Assembly: GCA_902777385.1 (NCBI GenBank) | Contig: CACYTP010000017.1 | Coordinates: 1-60,708 of the forward strand | From: an uncultured bacterium | Lineage (GTDB): Bacteria > Cyanobacteriota > Vampirovibrionia > Gastranaerophilales > Gastranaerophilaceae | Direction of reading: 5' to 3' | Length of the DNA stretch: 60,708 nucleotides | Part shown: positions 52,569 to 60,538 of the stretch, piece by piece | Layout: each line of letters starts with the position of its first letter | Numbering within the stretch: the stretch's first letter is position 1 | Notes under the pieces: generated by a model | What the model was told of the DNA's origin: nothing | What the model saw: only the letters and a program-made list of their open reading frames with translations | The model's database searches: none | Program-made: the position numbers and the translations under genes

Positions 52569-53648
52569 ATGGGTGCGGATATAAAAGAACTAAAACTTGA
52601 ATGTTTGGCAATTGGTTCTATGCCCCATAATAACTTGAATGATGCAATGGAGCTTGTTGAAAAATTTTTCGGTAATGTTCCGTTCTGGCCTCAGATGGTA
52701 AAGGTATCAAAAAACGAAGACATGATAATCCAATTTTTGGAGGGTATGCCTTCGTTTTTTGCTGATAAATCTTATTTAGATACAGATTATGAGAATTTCT
52801 ATGAAGATTTAGAAACCTTTTTTATGGATTATGAAATGATAATTTCAGGTCAGGATGATAACGGAGAAATTATTTCAAAATACGGAATATCTCAGAAAGC
52901 GGCATCATCATTTGGCAGTTTTCTTAATTTGGTTTCAAAATCGAAATTTGCAAAAGGTCAGATAGTAGGCCCGTTTACTTTGGCGACAACCCTTGTGGAT
53001 AAGGATGGACGTTGTGCAGTATATGATGAAACTTTAAAAGAAATAATCCAAAAAACGCTAACTATAAAGGCACTTTGGCAAATACGGGAAATGAGAAGGG
53101 TTAATCCGGAGATTACGCCTGTGATATTTATTGATGAACCTTCAATTTCTCAGTTAGGAACATCTGCTTACGTTACAATATCAGAGGATGATGTTTTATG
53201 TATGCTTAAAGAGGTTTCAGACGTAATAAAATCGGAAGGTGCTTTGAGTGCTATTCATTGTTGCGGAAAATGTGACTGGAAGGTTCCTATGGACAGTGGT
53301 GTAGATATGCTGAATTTGGATGCTTACGGTTACGCAAAAAATTTGAGTGTATATTCAAAAGAAGTTGAAAAATTCTTGTTGCGTGGCGGTAAAATTGTTT
53401 GGGGTGTTGTTCCGACTTTAGATAAAGCTGCACTTGAGGCTGCTGATGTTAAGATTATTGAAAATAAATTTCATCAGGCTGTAAAATATTTGACTGATAA
53501 GGGTATTAATGAGAAACTTATAATAACTAATTCTTTGGTATCAACGTCATGTGGTGCAGGAAGTTTGAGCATTGATTTGGCAAATAAAGCTTTTATGCTG
53601 ACTCGGGAGATTTCAAATTACTTAAAAGAGAGGTACAATGACTTATAA
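52569..53648 (+). CDS. UroD/MetE-superfamily protein, probable methyltransferase
   Basis: 359 residues with a TIM-barrel pattern of the uroporphyrinogen decarboxylase/methionine synthase superfamily. AIGSMPHNNLNDAMELV at the start, VGPFTLATTL (about 140), VIFIDEPSISQL (about 195) and IHCCGKCDW (about 230), whose His and Cys fit the zinc site of cobalamin-independent methionine synthase-type enzymes. Likely moves a methyl group from a corrinoid or folate to a thiol. Starts 22 bases after rplI with ACGAGG, and overlaps the next gene by 11 bases. Confidence 0.75.
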   Translation: MGADIKELKLECLAIGSMPHNNLNDAMELVEKFFGNVPFWPQMVKVSKNEDMIIQFLEGMPSFFADKSYLDTDYENFYEDLETFFMDYEMIISGQDDNGEIISKYGISQKAASSFGSFLNLVSKSKFAKGQIVGPFTLATTLVDKDGRCAVYDETLKEIIQKTLTIKALWQIREMRRVNPEITPVIFIDEPSISQLGTSAYVTISEDDVLCMLKEVSDVIKSEGALSAIHCCGKCDWKVPMDSGVDMLNLDAYGYAKNLSVYSKEVEKFLLRGGKIVWGVVPTLDKAALEAADVKIIENKFHQAVKYLTDKGINEKLIITNSLVSTSCGAGSLSIDLANKAFMLTREISNYLKERYNDL

Positions 53649-54399
53649 ATTAGCAATAACAGGTAAAAGTGGAAGTGGAAAAACAACTATTACAAAAGCT
53701 TTTTTGAGAATATTTCAGGAGATGTTTCCGGAAAAGTCTATTTTGCTGTTTGATAATGATTTAACGAGTGAATTGGGACATAGTTTCGGTTTGGATGTGA
53801 GAAATACCATATACGGTATCAGAAGCGGAAAGCACGAGTATAAAACAGGTATTCCGGATGATATGTCAAAACAGGAATTTATCGAATGGGCTATGGAGGA
53901 TATTCTGGTTTCTCTAGATGAAAATGTAGATTTAATTGTTTCATGGTTTGTTGGTGCAAAAGACTGCAGATGCCCGATTACAGGTCAGATTAATTATGCC
54001 GTTCAAAAGCTTATTGACAGGTATGATATAGTAATTTTTGACTGTGAATTTGATTTGAAGTATTTAAATCAGCTTGTTGATACTCAGATAGACTCTACTC
54101 TCATTATAGCAAATCCTACGGAGGATTCTGCTCATTTGGCAAAACGTATTGAAGAGTTTAGTGCGAAGTATGCCGCAGGCAATCAACTGGGTGTGATTTT
54201 GAATAAGGTTGATAATAGTGCGTTGGAGCATGTTTACGGAATGTTAAAGAGATTTGATTTGGAAGTTCTCGGAGTTATTCCTTTTGATAATGACTTGAAG
54301 CAAAATGCAATGTCCAGAGAGTCTGTCATTATTCAAAATGCAATTAAGCAGTTTTATTATCGTCTGAATTTACCTCAGAGTAATAGTGAAAATGCGTAA
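53638..54399 (+). CDS. CooC-type ATPase (MinD/SIMIBI family) with CxC motif
   Basis: 253 residues. Deviant Walker A GKSGSGKTT (9-17), FDNDLT, and Cys110-Arg-Cys112 (KDCRCPITGQINYAV). In CooC proteins a CxC pair at this place binds nickel at the dimer interface for CO dehydrogenase maturation; related proteins reactivate corrinoid proteins or other cofactors. No CO dehydrogenase is in the window. It overlaps the methyltransferase-like gene by 11 bases and precedes folD by 14, so the three are one operon. Confidence 0.8.
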   Translation: MTYKLAITGKSGSGKTTITKAFLRIFQEMFPEKSILLFDNDLTSELGHSFGLDVRNTIYGIRSGKHEYKTGIPDDMSKQEFIEWAMEDILVSLDENVDLIVSWFVGAKDCRCPITGQINYAVQKLIDRYDIVIFDCEFDLKYLNQLVDTQIDSTLIIANPTEDSAHLAKRIEEFSAKYAAGNQLGVILNKVDNSALEHVYGMLKRFDLEVLGVIPFDNDLKQNAMSRESVIIQNAIKQFYYRLNLPQSNSENA

Positions 54400-54413
54400 T
54401 AGGAGGTGTTATT

Positions 54414-55274
54414 TTGGCAGTAATTTTGGATGGAAAAGCTTTAAGAGATAAAATCCTTCTAAACTTAAAAAAAGATATTGATTTGTTGACAGAAAAACCA
54501 AAGTTGTCTGTGATTTTGGTTGGAGAGAATCCTGCAAGTGTTTTGTATGTCAATAACAAGAAAAAAACTGCCGAAAAACTTGGTATTATATCCGAAGTTA
54601 TCAAATTCCCTGCCGATGTAGAGGAGGAAATTTTACTCGATAAGATTAAAGAATTAAATAATGACGATAAGGTAAATGCAATTCTTGTTCAGTTGCCGCT
54701 GCCGGAACATATAAATAAGCAGAAAGTTATAGATACAATTAACCCTAAAAAAGATGTTGATTGTTTTACGTCTGTAAATTACGGCAGGCTTGCAGCAGGT
54801 CTTAAACCCTATGTTTATCCTTGTACTCCAAAAGGAATTTTACTTTTGCTGGATGAATACGGTATTGATTTGGACGGGAAAAATGTTGTTGTAGTCGGAC
54901 GTTCAAATCTTGTAGGTAAACCAATGTCTTTAATGGCTCTTGGGAGAAATGCAACTGTTACAACTTGTCACAGTCATACAAAAAATCTCTCCGGCATAAC
55001 AAAAACTGCAGATGTATTAATTTCTGCAGTAGGTGAAGTATTAATAGAAGAAAATATGGTTAGAGAAAATAGTGTCGTAGTAGATGTTGGTATTTTCCGT
55101 GATGAAAACGGAAAAGTAAGAGGGGATGTAGAATTTAATGATGTAGAAAATGTGGTTTCTTATATTTCACCCGTTCCGGGTGGTGTAGGTCCAATGACTA
55201 TTGCTTCTTTGATGTTGAATACTTATGAATTATATATGGTTCAAAAAAGCGAAGTTCATAGCGACCTGAAATAA
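54414..55274 (+). CDS. folD: Methylenetetrahydrofolate dehydrogenase/cyclohydrolase
   Basis: 286 residues. Oxidises methylene-THF and opens methenyl-THF to formyl-THF. Motifs: SVLYVNNKKKTAEKLGI (catalytic Lys, about 50), LVQLPLPEHI, PCTPKGILLLL (about 140), VVGRSNLVGKPMSLM (about 165) and the ending SPVPGGVGPMTIASLM. The start is TTG, supported by AGGAGG and similarity of MAVILDGKALRDKI to family members. Last gene of the one-carbon operon. Confidence 0.95.
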   Translation: MAVILDGKALRDKILLNLKKDIDLLTEKPKLSVILVGENPASVLYVNNKKKTAEKLGIISEVIKFPADVEEEILLDKIKELNNDDKVNAILVQLPLPEHINKQKVIDTINPKKDVDCFTSVNYGRLAAGLKPYVYPCTPKGILLLLDEYGIDLDGKNVVVVGRSNLVGKPMSLMALGRNATVTTCHSHTKNLSGITKTADVLISAVGEVLIEENMVRENSVVVDVGIFRDENGKVRGDVEFNDVENVVSYISPVPGGVGPMTIASLMLNTYELYMVQKSEVHSDLK

Positions 55275-55302
55275 CTCAGGAGCAACACCACAAACTTCGC
55301 TT
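55247..55302. terminator. Inverted repeat at the end of folD, possible terminator
   Basis: AAGCGAAGTT (55247-55256) and AACTTCGCTT (55293-55302) are perfect 10-bp arms enclosing a smaller hairpin CCTGA/TCAGG. The folD stop lies inside. It sits between convergent genes; a T-rich stretch follows but no strict T run. Confidence 0.45.
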
Positions 55303-55342
55303 ATAAATTTTTATAAATTACTTGATTCAGGTCGTACGGCTA

Positions 55343-55690
55343 TTATTTGCCACCGTTGAATGTCATACCGCAAGAATCTTTGATGCCATTTTCAACTTGA
55401 CTTTTCATTGTCTGAGCTAATGTGTTAATAGCATTATTTAAATTTTCGTAGCTTTCAACACTTCTGCTCAGGTGGTTTGATTCTTTTTCCAGATATCTGT
55501 AATACGCTTCATCATCAGGATTATATTCTCTTGTATCAGTGATACCCAGTGAATCATACATCTGTTCCAATTCGCTACGCTCTGTATCTAATTGCATCAT
55601 ACGTTTTTGGGCAATCATCATTTTATGCTGAATTTCGCTTTGCTCTAATTTAAGTAACATAAATTGTGAATATTGTGCTAAAAATGTCAT
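55343..55690 (-). CDS. Unrecognised 115-residue coiled-coil protein
   Basis: Begins MTFLAQYSQFMLLKLEQSEI; two long amphipathic helices (about 10-45 and 65-105) with an acidic turn (GITDTREYNPDDEAYYRY). No signal peptide. AAGGAGAG ribosome site. The helical-hairpin plan resembles the 58270 protein, without clear sequence identity. Function unknown. Confidence 0.7.
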   Translation of the reverse strand: MTFLAQYSQFMLLKLEQSEIQHKMMIAQKRMMQLDTERSELEQMYDSLGITDTREYNPDDEAYYRYLEKESNHLSRSVESYENLNNAINTLAQTMKSQVENGIKDSCGMTFNGGK

Positions 55691-55822
55691 AATGCTCTCT
55701 CCTTATATTTATTTTACTCTCTTGTATATATAAAGTATTTTTTATAAGGTGAATTTCAAAGAGTATTATTTTTTGTAATAAAACTTAATACAAAACGCAA
55801 AACCGAGTAATACTAAGGGTTT

Positions 55823-56155
55823 CTAATCTTCGGGTTTCCATTTTTTAGTATCAAATTTCAGGTCATTAACCTTTATTTTAAGAGATTCCAGATATGGTTT
55901 GAATTTGACGAGCAGCTGAGTTTTTTTCAGCATTAATTCTTGAGCTACAGCAGGACTTTCGCAAGAAATAACCATTACTCCGCCTGCCTGCATAGAATAG
56001 GGTTTTGATTTTTGTGAGAATTTTGCTCCGGCAACTCTCCCCCAAAATTTGTATAAATTTGAACGTGTAATTGCCTTTTTTATTTCTTTATTACCCATTA
56101 ACTCAGACATGAGGTCTTCAGTAGATACAAAATCTGTGTATAAAATTTTTCCCAA
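55823..56155 (-). CDS. DUF721/DciA-like protein
   Basis: 110 residues. LYKFWGRVAGAKFSQKSKPYSMQ followed (in part) by GGVMVISCESPAVAQELMLKK and LLVKFKPYL is the DUF721 pattern: a Trp-containing helix, a strand-rich KH-like core and a final helix. In other bacteria DciA-type proteins help load the replicative helicase. The start is TTG. Divergent from nrnA, with 36 bases between. Confidence 0.75.
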   Translation of the reverse strand: MGKILYTDFVSTEDLMSELMGNKEIKKAITRSNLYKFWGRVAGAKFSQKSKPYSMQAGGVMVISCESPAVAQELMLKKTQLLVKFKPYLESLKIKVNDLKFDTKKWKPED

Positions 56156-56156
56156 T

Positions 56157-56185
56157 TTGCGTCACCGTGTTTTTTCTGATAATAT
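56157..56185 (+). promoter_or_regulatory. Promoter of nrnA, leaderless type
   Basis: TTGCGT (56157-56162), 17 bases, TAATAT (56180-56185), six bases, ATG56192. It begins next to the start of the divergent DUF721 gene. Confidence 0.55.
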
Positions 56186-56191
56186 TAAGGA

Positions 56192-57157
56192 ATGGATTGT
56201 CAGCAATTAGATAATATCATAAAATCGTCAAAAAATATATTAATTATTTCACACATAAATCCCGACGGGGATACATTAGGCAGCATGTGCGGATTATATT
56301 CTGCAATATATGATAATTTCAAGAAAAAAGCGGATATGCTTTTGATGTCAAAATTGCCTGCTATATATACATTTTTACCTGATATTGAATTGGCAAAACA
56401 TATAAGTAATTACGACTTGTCAAGAGAATATGACTTGGTTATTAATGTCGATGTAGCATCATACGACAGAATGTTTGACTCAAGGACTTTGTATGATAAA
56501 GCAAAGTACAAGGTAAATATTGATCATCATATAACAAATGATAACTACGCTGATTTAAATATTGTATGTCCGGATGCAAGCTCAACAGGTGAAGTTTTAC
56601 TCGATATAATGGAAGCATTAAATTGGAAAATAAGTCTGAATACCGCAAAGAGTTTATACACGGCGATATTAACAGATACAGGCTCTTTCAAGTATAATAA
56701 TACAACTCAAAAGGCTCTTAATTCTGCCGCAAAATTAGCCGGAGCAGGTGTTATTCCTTCCGAAATATATAAGTATTGTTATGAGTCAAATTCAAGAGAA
56801 CATGTACAATTTCAGGCACATTGTATTAGTAATGCCGTATTTTCTGAGGATAATAAGATTGCATACATTATTGTCTACAAAAAAGATATGGAAAGATATA
56901 ACGTGGCAGAGGATTGTACGGAGGGTTTAACAGAAAAATTACGGGCAATAAAATCCGTTGAAGTTGCGTTTATTGCTAAGCAGCTTGGGGCTTCATTATC
57001 CAAAATTTCAATGAGAAGTGAATCTGCGGATATTTCTTCTGTATGTGCAAAATTTGATGGCGGCGGACATAAATTAGCGGCAGGATGTATGATAAAATGT
57101 TCTGTGGAGGATGCCGCAAGAAGAGTTTATGAAGAGGTTAAGAAGTTAAAGCTATGA
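56192..57157 (+). CDS. nrnA: DHH phosphoesterase, NrnA-type
   Basis: 321 residues. DHH domain: SHINPDGDTLGSMCGLYSAI (about 20-39), VDVASYDRM, NIDHHITNDN (the DHH, about 110), ILTDTGSFKYNN (about 155), and DHHA1 at the C-terminus with FDGGGHKLAAGCMI. NrnA degrades short RNA and pAp, and relatives cleave cyclic dinucleotide products such as pGpG. No separated ribosome site is present. Overlaps yihY by four bases. Confidence 0.92.
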   Translation: MDCQQLDNIIKSSKNILIISHINPDGDTLGSMCGLYSAIYDNFKKKADMLLMSKLPAIYTFLPDIELAKHISNYDLSREYDLVINVDVASYDRMFDSRTLYDKAKYKVNIDHHITNDNYADLNIVCPDASSTGEVLLDIMEALNWKISLNTAKSLYTAILTDTGSFKYNNTTQKALNSAAKLAGAGVIPSEIYKYCYESNSREHVQFQAHCISNAVFSEDNKIAYIIVYKKDMERYNVAEDCTEGLTEKLRAIKSVEVAFIAKQLGASLSKISMRSESADISSVCAKFDGGGHKLAAGCMIKCSVEDAARRVYEEVKKLKL

Positions 57158-58050
57158 GAATAAAAGGTCAGTACGGTTTCATAGAAGGTGTAAAACGTCT
57201 TATCTTTTCGATAATTGATAACGATTTTTTCGGTATGTCTGCGGAGATGGGATTTATGCTTGTAATCGGTATATTCCCGTTCATGTTGTTTTTAATGGCA
57301 ATCTTTGGCTGGTTGGGAAATCAGTCTTTAATGGAGCCGATAATGATATTTTTGGGCAATTTTATGCCTGAGCAGGCAATGAATCTTATAAGAACAGTTC
57401 TATCCGAAGTTATGATTTTTGATCAGGGTGGGATAATGGCTATTATAGGTATTATAGCTACAACTTTTCTTTCAATGAATGCGATGGCAGTAGTTCTAAA
57501 AGGCTTAAATCGTGCGTATAAGGTCAAAGAAACCAGAAACCTTATATATACAAGAATACTGTCATTATTGATGCTTTTGGTGGATGTAATGGTGTTGTTT
57601 TTGTCAATTAACCTTATTATATTCGGCAGAATTATAATAAATTTCTTGTTCAACCACTATTATATAACAACATCTATAGCAAAAATGCTAATGCTTTTAC
57701 GTTGGCCGATAGCATTTGCAGCATTATTTTTAATGGCATTTTTAAGCTATTATATATTACCTGATTTAAAGGGAAATGAGCAATTCAAAAGGAAGAGTGC
57801 AATTCCGGGTTCATTTTTCTTTGTAATATTTTGGTTGGCTGCGTCTTGGGGCTTTTCTATATATGTAAATAATTTAAAAACATATAATATGGTATATGGT
57901 ACAATCGGTGCGTTTGCGGTGCTGATGGTTTGGTTGTACTATACTTCAATACTTATTCTTATTGGCGGTGAAATAAATTCGCAGACATATAACAGACTGA
58001 ATGACAAGGCTGATGAAATTCAGGCTGATTTTGATGCGTTAAAAAAATAA
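57154..58050 (+). CDS. YihY/BrkB family membrane protein
   Basis: 298 residues with about six membrane segments. Family marks: SAEMGFMLVIGIFPFMLFLM in the first helix, MNAMAVVLKGLNRAYKV, YYILPDLK, and the last segment GTIGAFAVLMVWLYYTSILI. Function not firmly known. ATGA overlap with nrnA shows translational coupling. The inverted-repeat element 58088-58249 follows. Confidence 0.9.
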   Translation: MRIKGQYGFIEGVKRLIFSIIDNDFFGMSAEMGFMLVIGIFPFMLFLMAIFGWLGNQSLMEPIMIFLGNFMPEQAMNLIRTVLSEVMIFDQGGIMAIIGIIATTFLSMNAMAVVLKGLNRAYKVKETRNLIYTRILSLLMLLVDVMVLFLSINLIIFGRIIINFLFNHYYITTSIAKMLMLLRWPIAFAALFLMAFLSYYILPDLKGNEQFKRKSAIPGSFFFVIFWLAASWGFSIYVNNLKTYNMVYGTIGAFAVLMVWLYYTSILILIGGEINSQTYNRLNDKADEIQADFDALKK

Positions 58051-58087
58051 GGTAATTATATGCTATGTTACAGTAAATATAGCCGAA

Positions 58088-58249
58088 ACCTCTCCGTAGG
58101 GGAGAGGATAGAAAATCAAGTTGAGTTTACGAAACTTAGATTTTCAGGAGAGGGTGTTGTCCCGTTAGGAAAATCATTTCCCCTCTCTTGAATTTTTAGA
58201 ACTCAACTGCGTTTCGTCCTAAAATTCTTTTCTCTCCAAGGGAGAGATT
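58088..58249. repeat. About 162-bp inverted-repeat element, copy 2
   Basis: Left part ACCTCTCCGTAGGGGAGAGG plus GAAAATC..GATTTTC hairpin; right end TTTTCTCTCCAAGGGAGAGA. Same family as 42661-42826 by its right half. Its left half matches the pilin leader unit (CCTCTaCCGTcGGGAGAGG then AGAAAATC and AGATTTTC, lower case marking differences), linking the pilin leaders to this mobile repeat. Confidence 0.7.
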
Positions 58250-58269
58250 GTGTATAAATACCAAAATAA

Positions 58270-58611
58270 TTACAGAATTTGAGCATTAATCCGGTTTTTG
58301 GCTTGTTCCATCTGATTAATTTTAGCTTCACGTTGTAAAATCATATTGTTGAGCGTATTAATTCTGTTTTCAATAACAGATTTTCTTTCAGGATCTTCTT
58401 CTGATTTTAATTGAGTTGTCATATCTGCAATAATAGATTGCATTCTGCTTATTGCACTATATTCGGCAGCCATGTCAAAAGAAATTGCCATGCTTTGTTC
58501 TTCGTTGAATTTTTTTTGTTGTTCATTATTTATTTGAGGCTGCGGATTTACCCCACAGTTAGGTGCTGTAACATAACCTTGCTGAACAGGTTGTATCGGT
58601 TGATTCATCAT
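58270..58611 (-). CDS. Unrecognised coiled-coil protein with Gln/Asn/Pro-rich head
   Basis: 113 residues from ATG58611, chosen for AGGAG ten bases upstream; a longer in-frame start at 58635 lacks support. The first 40 residues are Gln/Asn/Pro-rich (NQPIQPVQQGYVTAPN), followed by a helical hairpin (about 45-110). No signal peptide or known motif. Function unknown. Confidence 0.65.
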   Translation of the reverse strand: MMNQPIQPVQQGYVTAPNCGVNPQPQINNEQQKKFNEEQSMAISFDMAAEYSAISRMQSIIADMTTQLKSEEDPERKSVIENRINTLNNMILQREAKINQMEQAKNRINAQIL

Positions 58612-58727
58612 TGAACAATATCTCCTATAATACACATAACTTCTATAAATTTAATAAGGTAAATTTACAGTGAAAATTGCGTGTAATTATTTGATTATTT
58701 CATAATATTAAGTAAAAATTTCCGGAA

Positions 58728-59513
58728 TTATAATTCGTGAAATATAGGTTGCATCTTTTTAAATGTTGTAAAATACCTGTAGCCTAAGGATTTAAGTATA
58801 TCTCTGACGTACGGGATTTTGTTTCCGAGTTGGGCTTCTCTGTGTGAATCCGAACCTATTGTGATAATTTCGCCGCCTAATTCTTTATATAATTTAAGTA
58901 TAGGGGTTGCAGGGGTAAGGTCGTTTAAGTTGTATCTAAACGAAGATGTGTTCACTTCTATTCCTTTTTCTGCAGCAATAAGATATTTTAAAATCTCTTC
59001 AATTTGCTCTTTTGATTTTTCAAACGGGTATTCTCCGTATCTGTCATATCTTCTCATTAAATCCATGTGAGCAAGAACGCTGTAATTTTCAAAGGCTTTC
59101 ATGGAATTGAACATTTCTTCAAAGTATATTCTATTGTATTCTGCCTGTGTTTTGCCTGCTTGAAAATCCCCGTTCCATAATTCTTTGTCTTCAACCTGAT
59201 GAAATGACATCAGAACAAAGTCAAACGGATATTTGCGGAAAATATTTTCAAAATAATTTCTGTGATGAGCCTGAACTCCAAATTCAATTCCGAACTTGAG
59301 TGTAATTTTTTTCTGATATTTTTCTTTGTATAAATTGAACCCCTCAAGGTAACTGTCACAGTCGCAGCAAAAAGAAGTAGGACACCCGTGATCAATGTGT
59401 TCCGTAAAGCATATTTCATCAAAACCGAGTGAAATAGCCCGATTAATACAATCCTCCATGGGATATATAGAGTCATCACTATAGCTTGTATGTATATGGT
59501 AATCAGCCAGCAT
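58728..59513 (-). CDS. PHP-domain phosphatase, histidinol-phosphatase (HisJ/HisK) type
   Basis: 261 residues. PHP metal motifs: ADYHIHTSYSDDS (HxH, about 4), FTEHIDHG (about 36), FGIEFGVQ (Glu), SVLAHMDLMRRY (His), and IGSDSHREAQLGNK (DxH) near the C-terminus. Length and pattern match monofunctional histidinol-phosphate phosphatase of the PHP type, though other PHP phosphoesterases look alike. AGGAGA precedes the ATG. No his genes adjoin. Confidence 0.85.
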   Translation of the reverse strand: MLADYHIHTSYSDDSIYPMEDCINRAISLGFDEICFTEHIDHGCPTSFCCDCDSYLEGFNLYKEKYQKKITLKFGIEFGVQAHHRNYFENIFRKYPFDFVLMSFHQVEDKELWNGDFQAGKTQAEYNRIYFEEMFNSMKAFENYSVLAHMDLMRRYDRYGEYPFEKSKEQIEEILKYLIAAEKGIEVNTSSFRYNLNDLTPATPILKLYKELGGEIITIGSDSHREAQLGNKIPYVRDILKSLGYRYFTTFKKMQPIFHEL

Positions 59514-59540
59514 AAATTTTCTCCTGATAAAATTATATAC

Positions 59541-59570
59541 AAAAAGACCGCATTATTAAATACGGTCTTT
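59541..59570 (-). terminator. Terminator of the beta-solenoid gene
   Basis: On the minus strand AAAGACCG/CGGTCTTT forms an 8-bp stem followed by a T run. Confidence 0.75.
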
Positions 59571-59591
59571 ATAATATATAAAATTTATTAA

Positions 59592-60149
59592 CTAAACGCC
59601 GCAGCAAGAAGTTTCTTCAGAGTTAACGCTGCAAAATTCGAAGTTGTTAGCAGAAACGCTTGAATAAACTGTTCCGTCGATTTCAAATGTTTCACAGCTT
59701 CTAATTGCAGAAAGCGGCATATTTTTAGCAGTTTTAGAATCTACAACCAATCTTTTAACTCTCAATTCTTTAGGTAAAGTTTCTACTTTTGAATTTTTCA
59801 TGCAGAGAGTATTGCATCTTACGTCAGTATTAAGTTTGGAAATACTGCTTTTTGAAATATCAAAATAATTAGTATATACATGTTCAGGCAATTTTTTGAT
59901 AGCAGCACCTGTCATAATAACACTTTCTGCGTCAATCGGATTTGTAATATTTTTGATTTCAGCACCGCTCATGTTTAATTCGTTGCTAACCCAACCGATA
60001 GTCAGTGTACCAATAGTAGATTTAGAAAGGTTAAGACTTCCGCTAACGTGATCTAATACAAGATGTTTGATGTCACAGCCTGATAAATCTAAATCCCCTT
60101 CAGTATAATTTCTGATTAATTCTTCGTATCTGTTACTTTTGCCTCGCAT
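59592..60149 (-). CDS. Unrecognised beta-solenoid-like repeat protein with Cys tail
   Basis: 185 residues built of roughly 20-23-residue units such as DLDLSGCDIKHLVLDHV, SLNLSKSTIGTLTIGWV, ELNMSGAEIKNI, VIMTGAAIKKL and YFDISKSSISKL, with a consensus of two hydrophobics, Ser/Thr, Ala/Ser, Ile and Leu. This resembles pentapeptide/LRR-like right-handed solenoids. No signal peptide. Ends in TSCCGV. Good GGAGG ribosome site. Function unknown. Confidence 0.7.
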   Translation of the reverse strand: MRGKSNRYEELIRNYTEGDLDLSGCDIKHLVLDHVSGSLNLSKSTIGTLTIGWVSNELNMSGAEIKNITNPIDAESVIMTGAAIKKLPEHVYTNYFDISKSSISKLNTDVRCNTLCMKNSKVETLPKELRVKRLVVDSKTAKNMPLSAIRSCETFEIDGTVYSSVSANNFEFCSVNSEETSCCGV

Positions 60150-60354
60150 TTAAATTACCTCCATATTTTGTCTAACGTACTACTTATATCTCAATGCTTG
60201 GATTATGAAATCATCTATATATATGTTTTTTGGATTAAAAGTATTTCCCTGTAGTAATCTGAAATTTATCGAGATTTATTGCAAAATAAAAAATTTATGC
60301 TATCATTGAATAAGTGAGGGGGGAAACCCTTTTGCATGACAAATTAATAAAGAA

Positions 60355-60443
60355 GGAAAAGTGGCCGAGTGGCTTAAGGCGGCACCCTGCTAAGGTGTTG
60401 TGTGGGGCTACCTGCACCGTGGGTTCAAATCCCACCTTTTCCG
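60355..60443 (+). tRNA. tRNA-Ser (anticodon GCU)
   Basis: 89 bases. Acceptor arms GGAAAAG/CTTTTCC, discriminator G, D-arm with GTGGCTTAAGGC, anticodon stem CACC/GGTG around loop CTGCTAA (anticodon GCT, reads AGC/AGU), a long variable arm as in serine tRNAs, and T-arm GTGGGTTCAAATCCCAC. The 3' CCA is not encoded. Confidence 0.96.
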
Positions 60444-60483
60444 AATGATAGCCGATATATCTTTAGATATGTCGGCTATCATT
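60444..60483. repeat. 18-bp inverted repeat abutting the tRNA
   Basis: AATGATAGCCGATATATC and GATATGTCGGCTATCATT pair along 18 bases (one G-T) around a TTTA loop, starting directly after the discriminator base. No T run follows, so it is more likely a processing or structural element, or a factor-assisted terminator. Confidence 0.6.
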
Positions 60484-60505
60484 GTGTATAGAGGGATTAG
60501 AATTT

Positions 60506-60538
60506 AACCCACACAAAACGAAGTTTTGTCAGTGGGTT
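60506..60538. repeat. Second hairpin downstream of the tRNA
   Basis: AACCCACACAAAAC and GTTTTGT-CA-GTGGGTT form a 14-bp stem with a 2-base bulge around GAA. The remaining sequence to the window end shows no gene. Confidence 0.5.
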
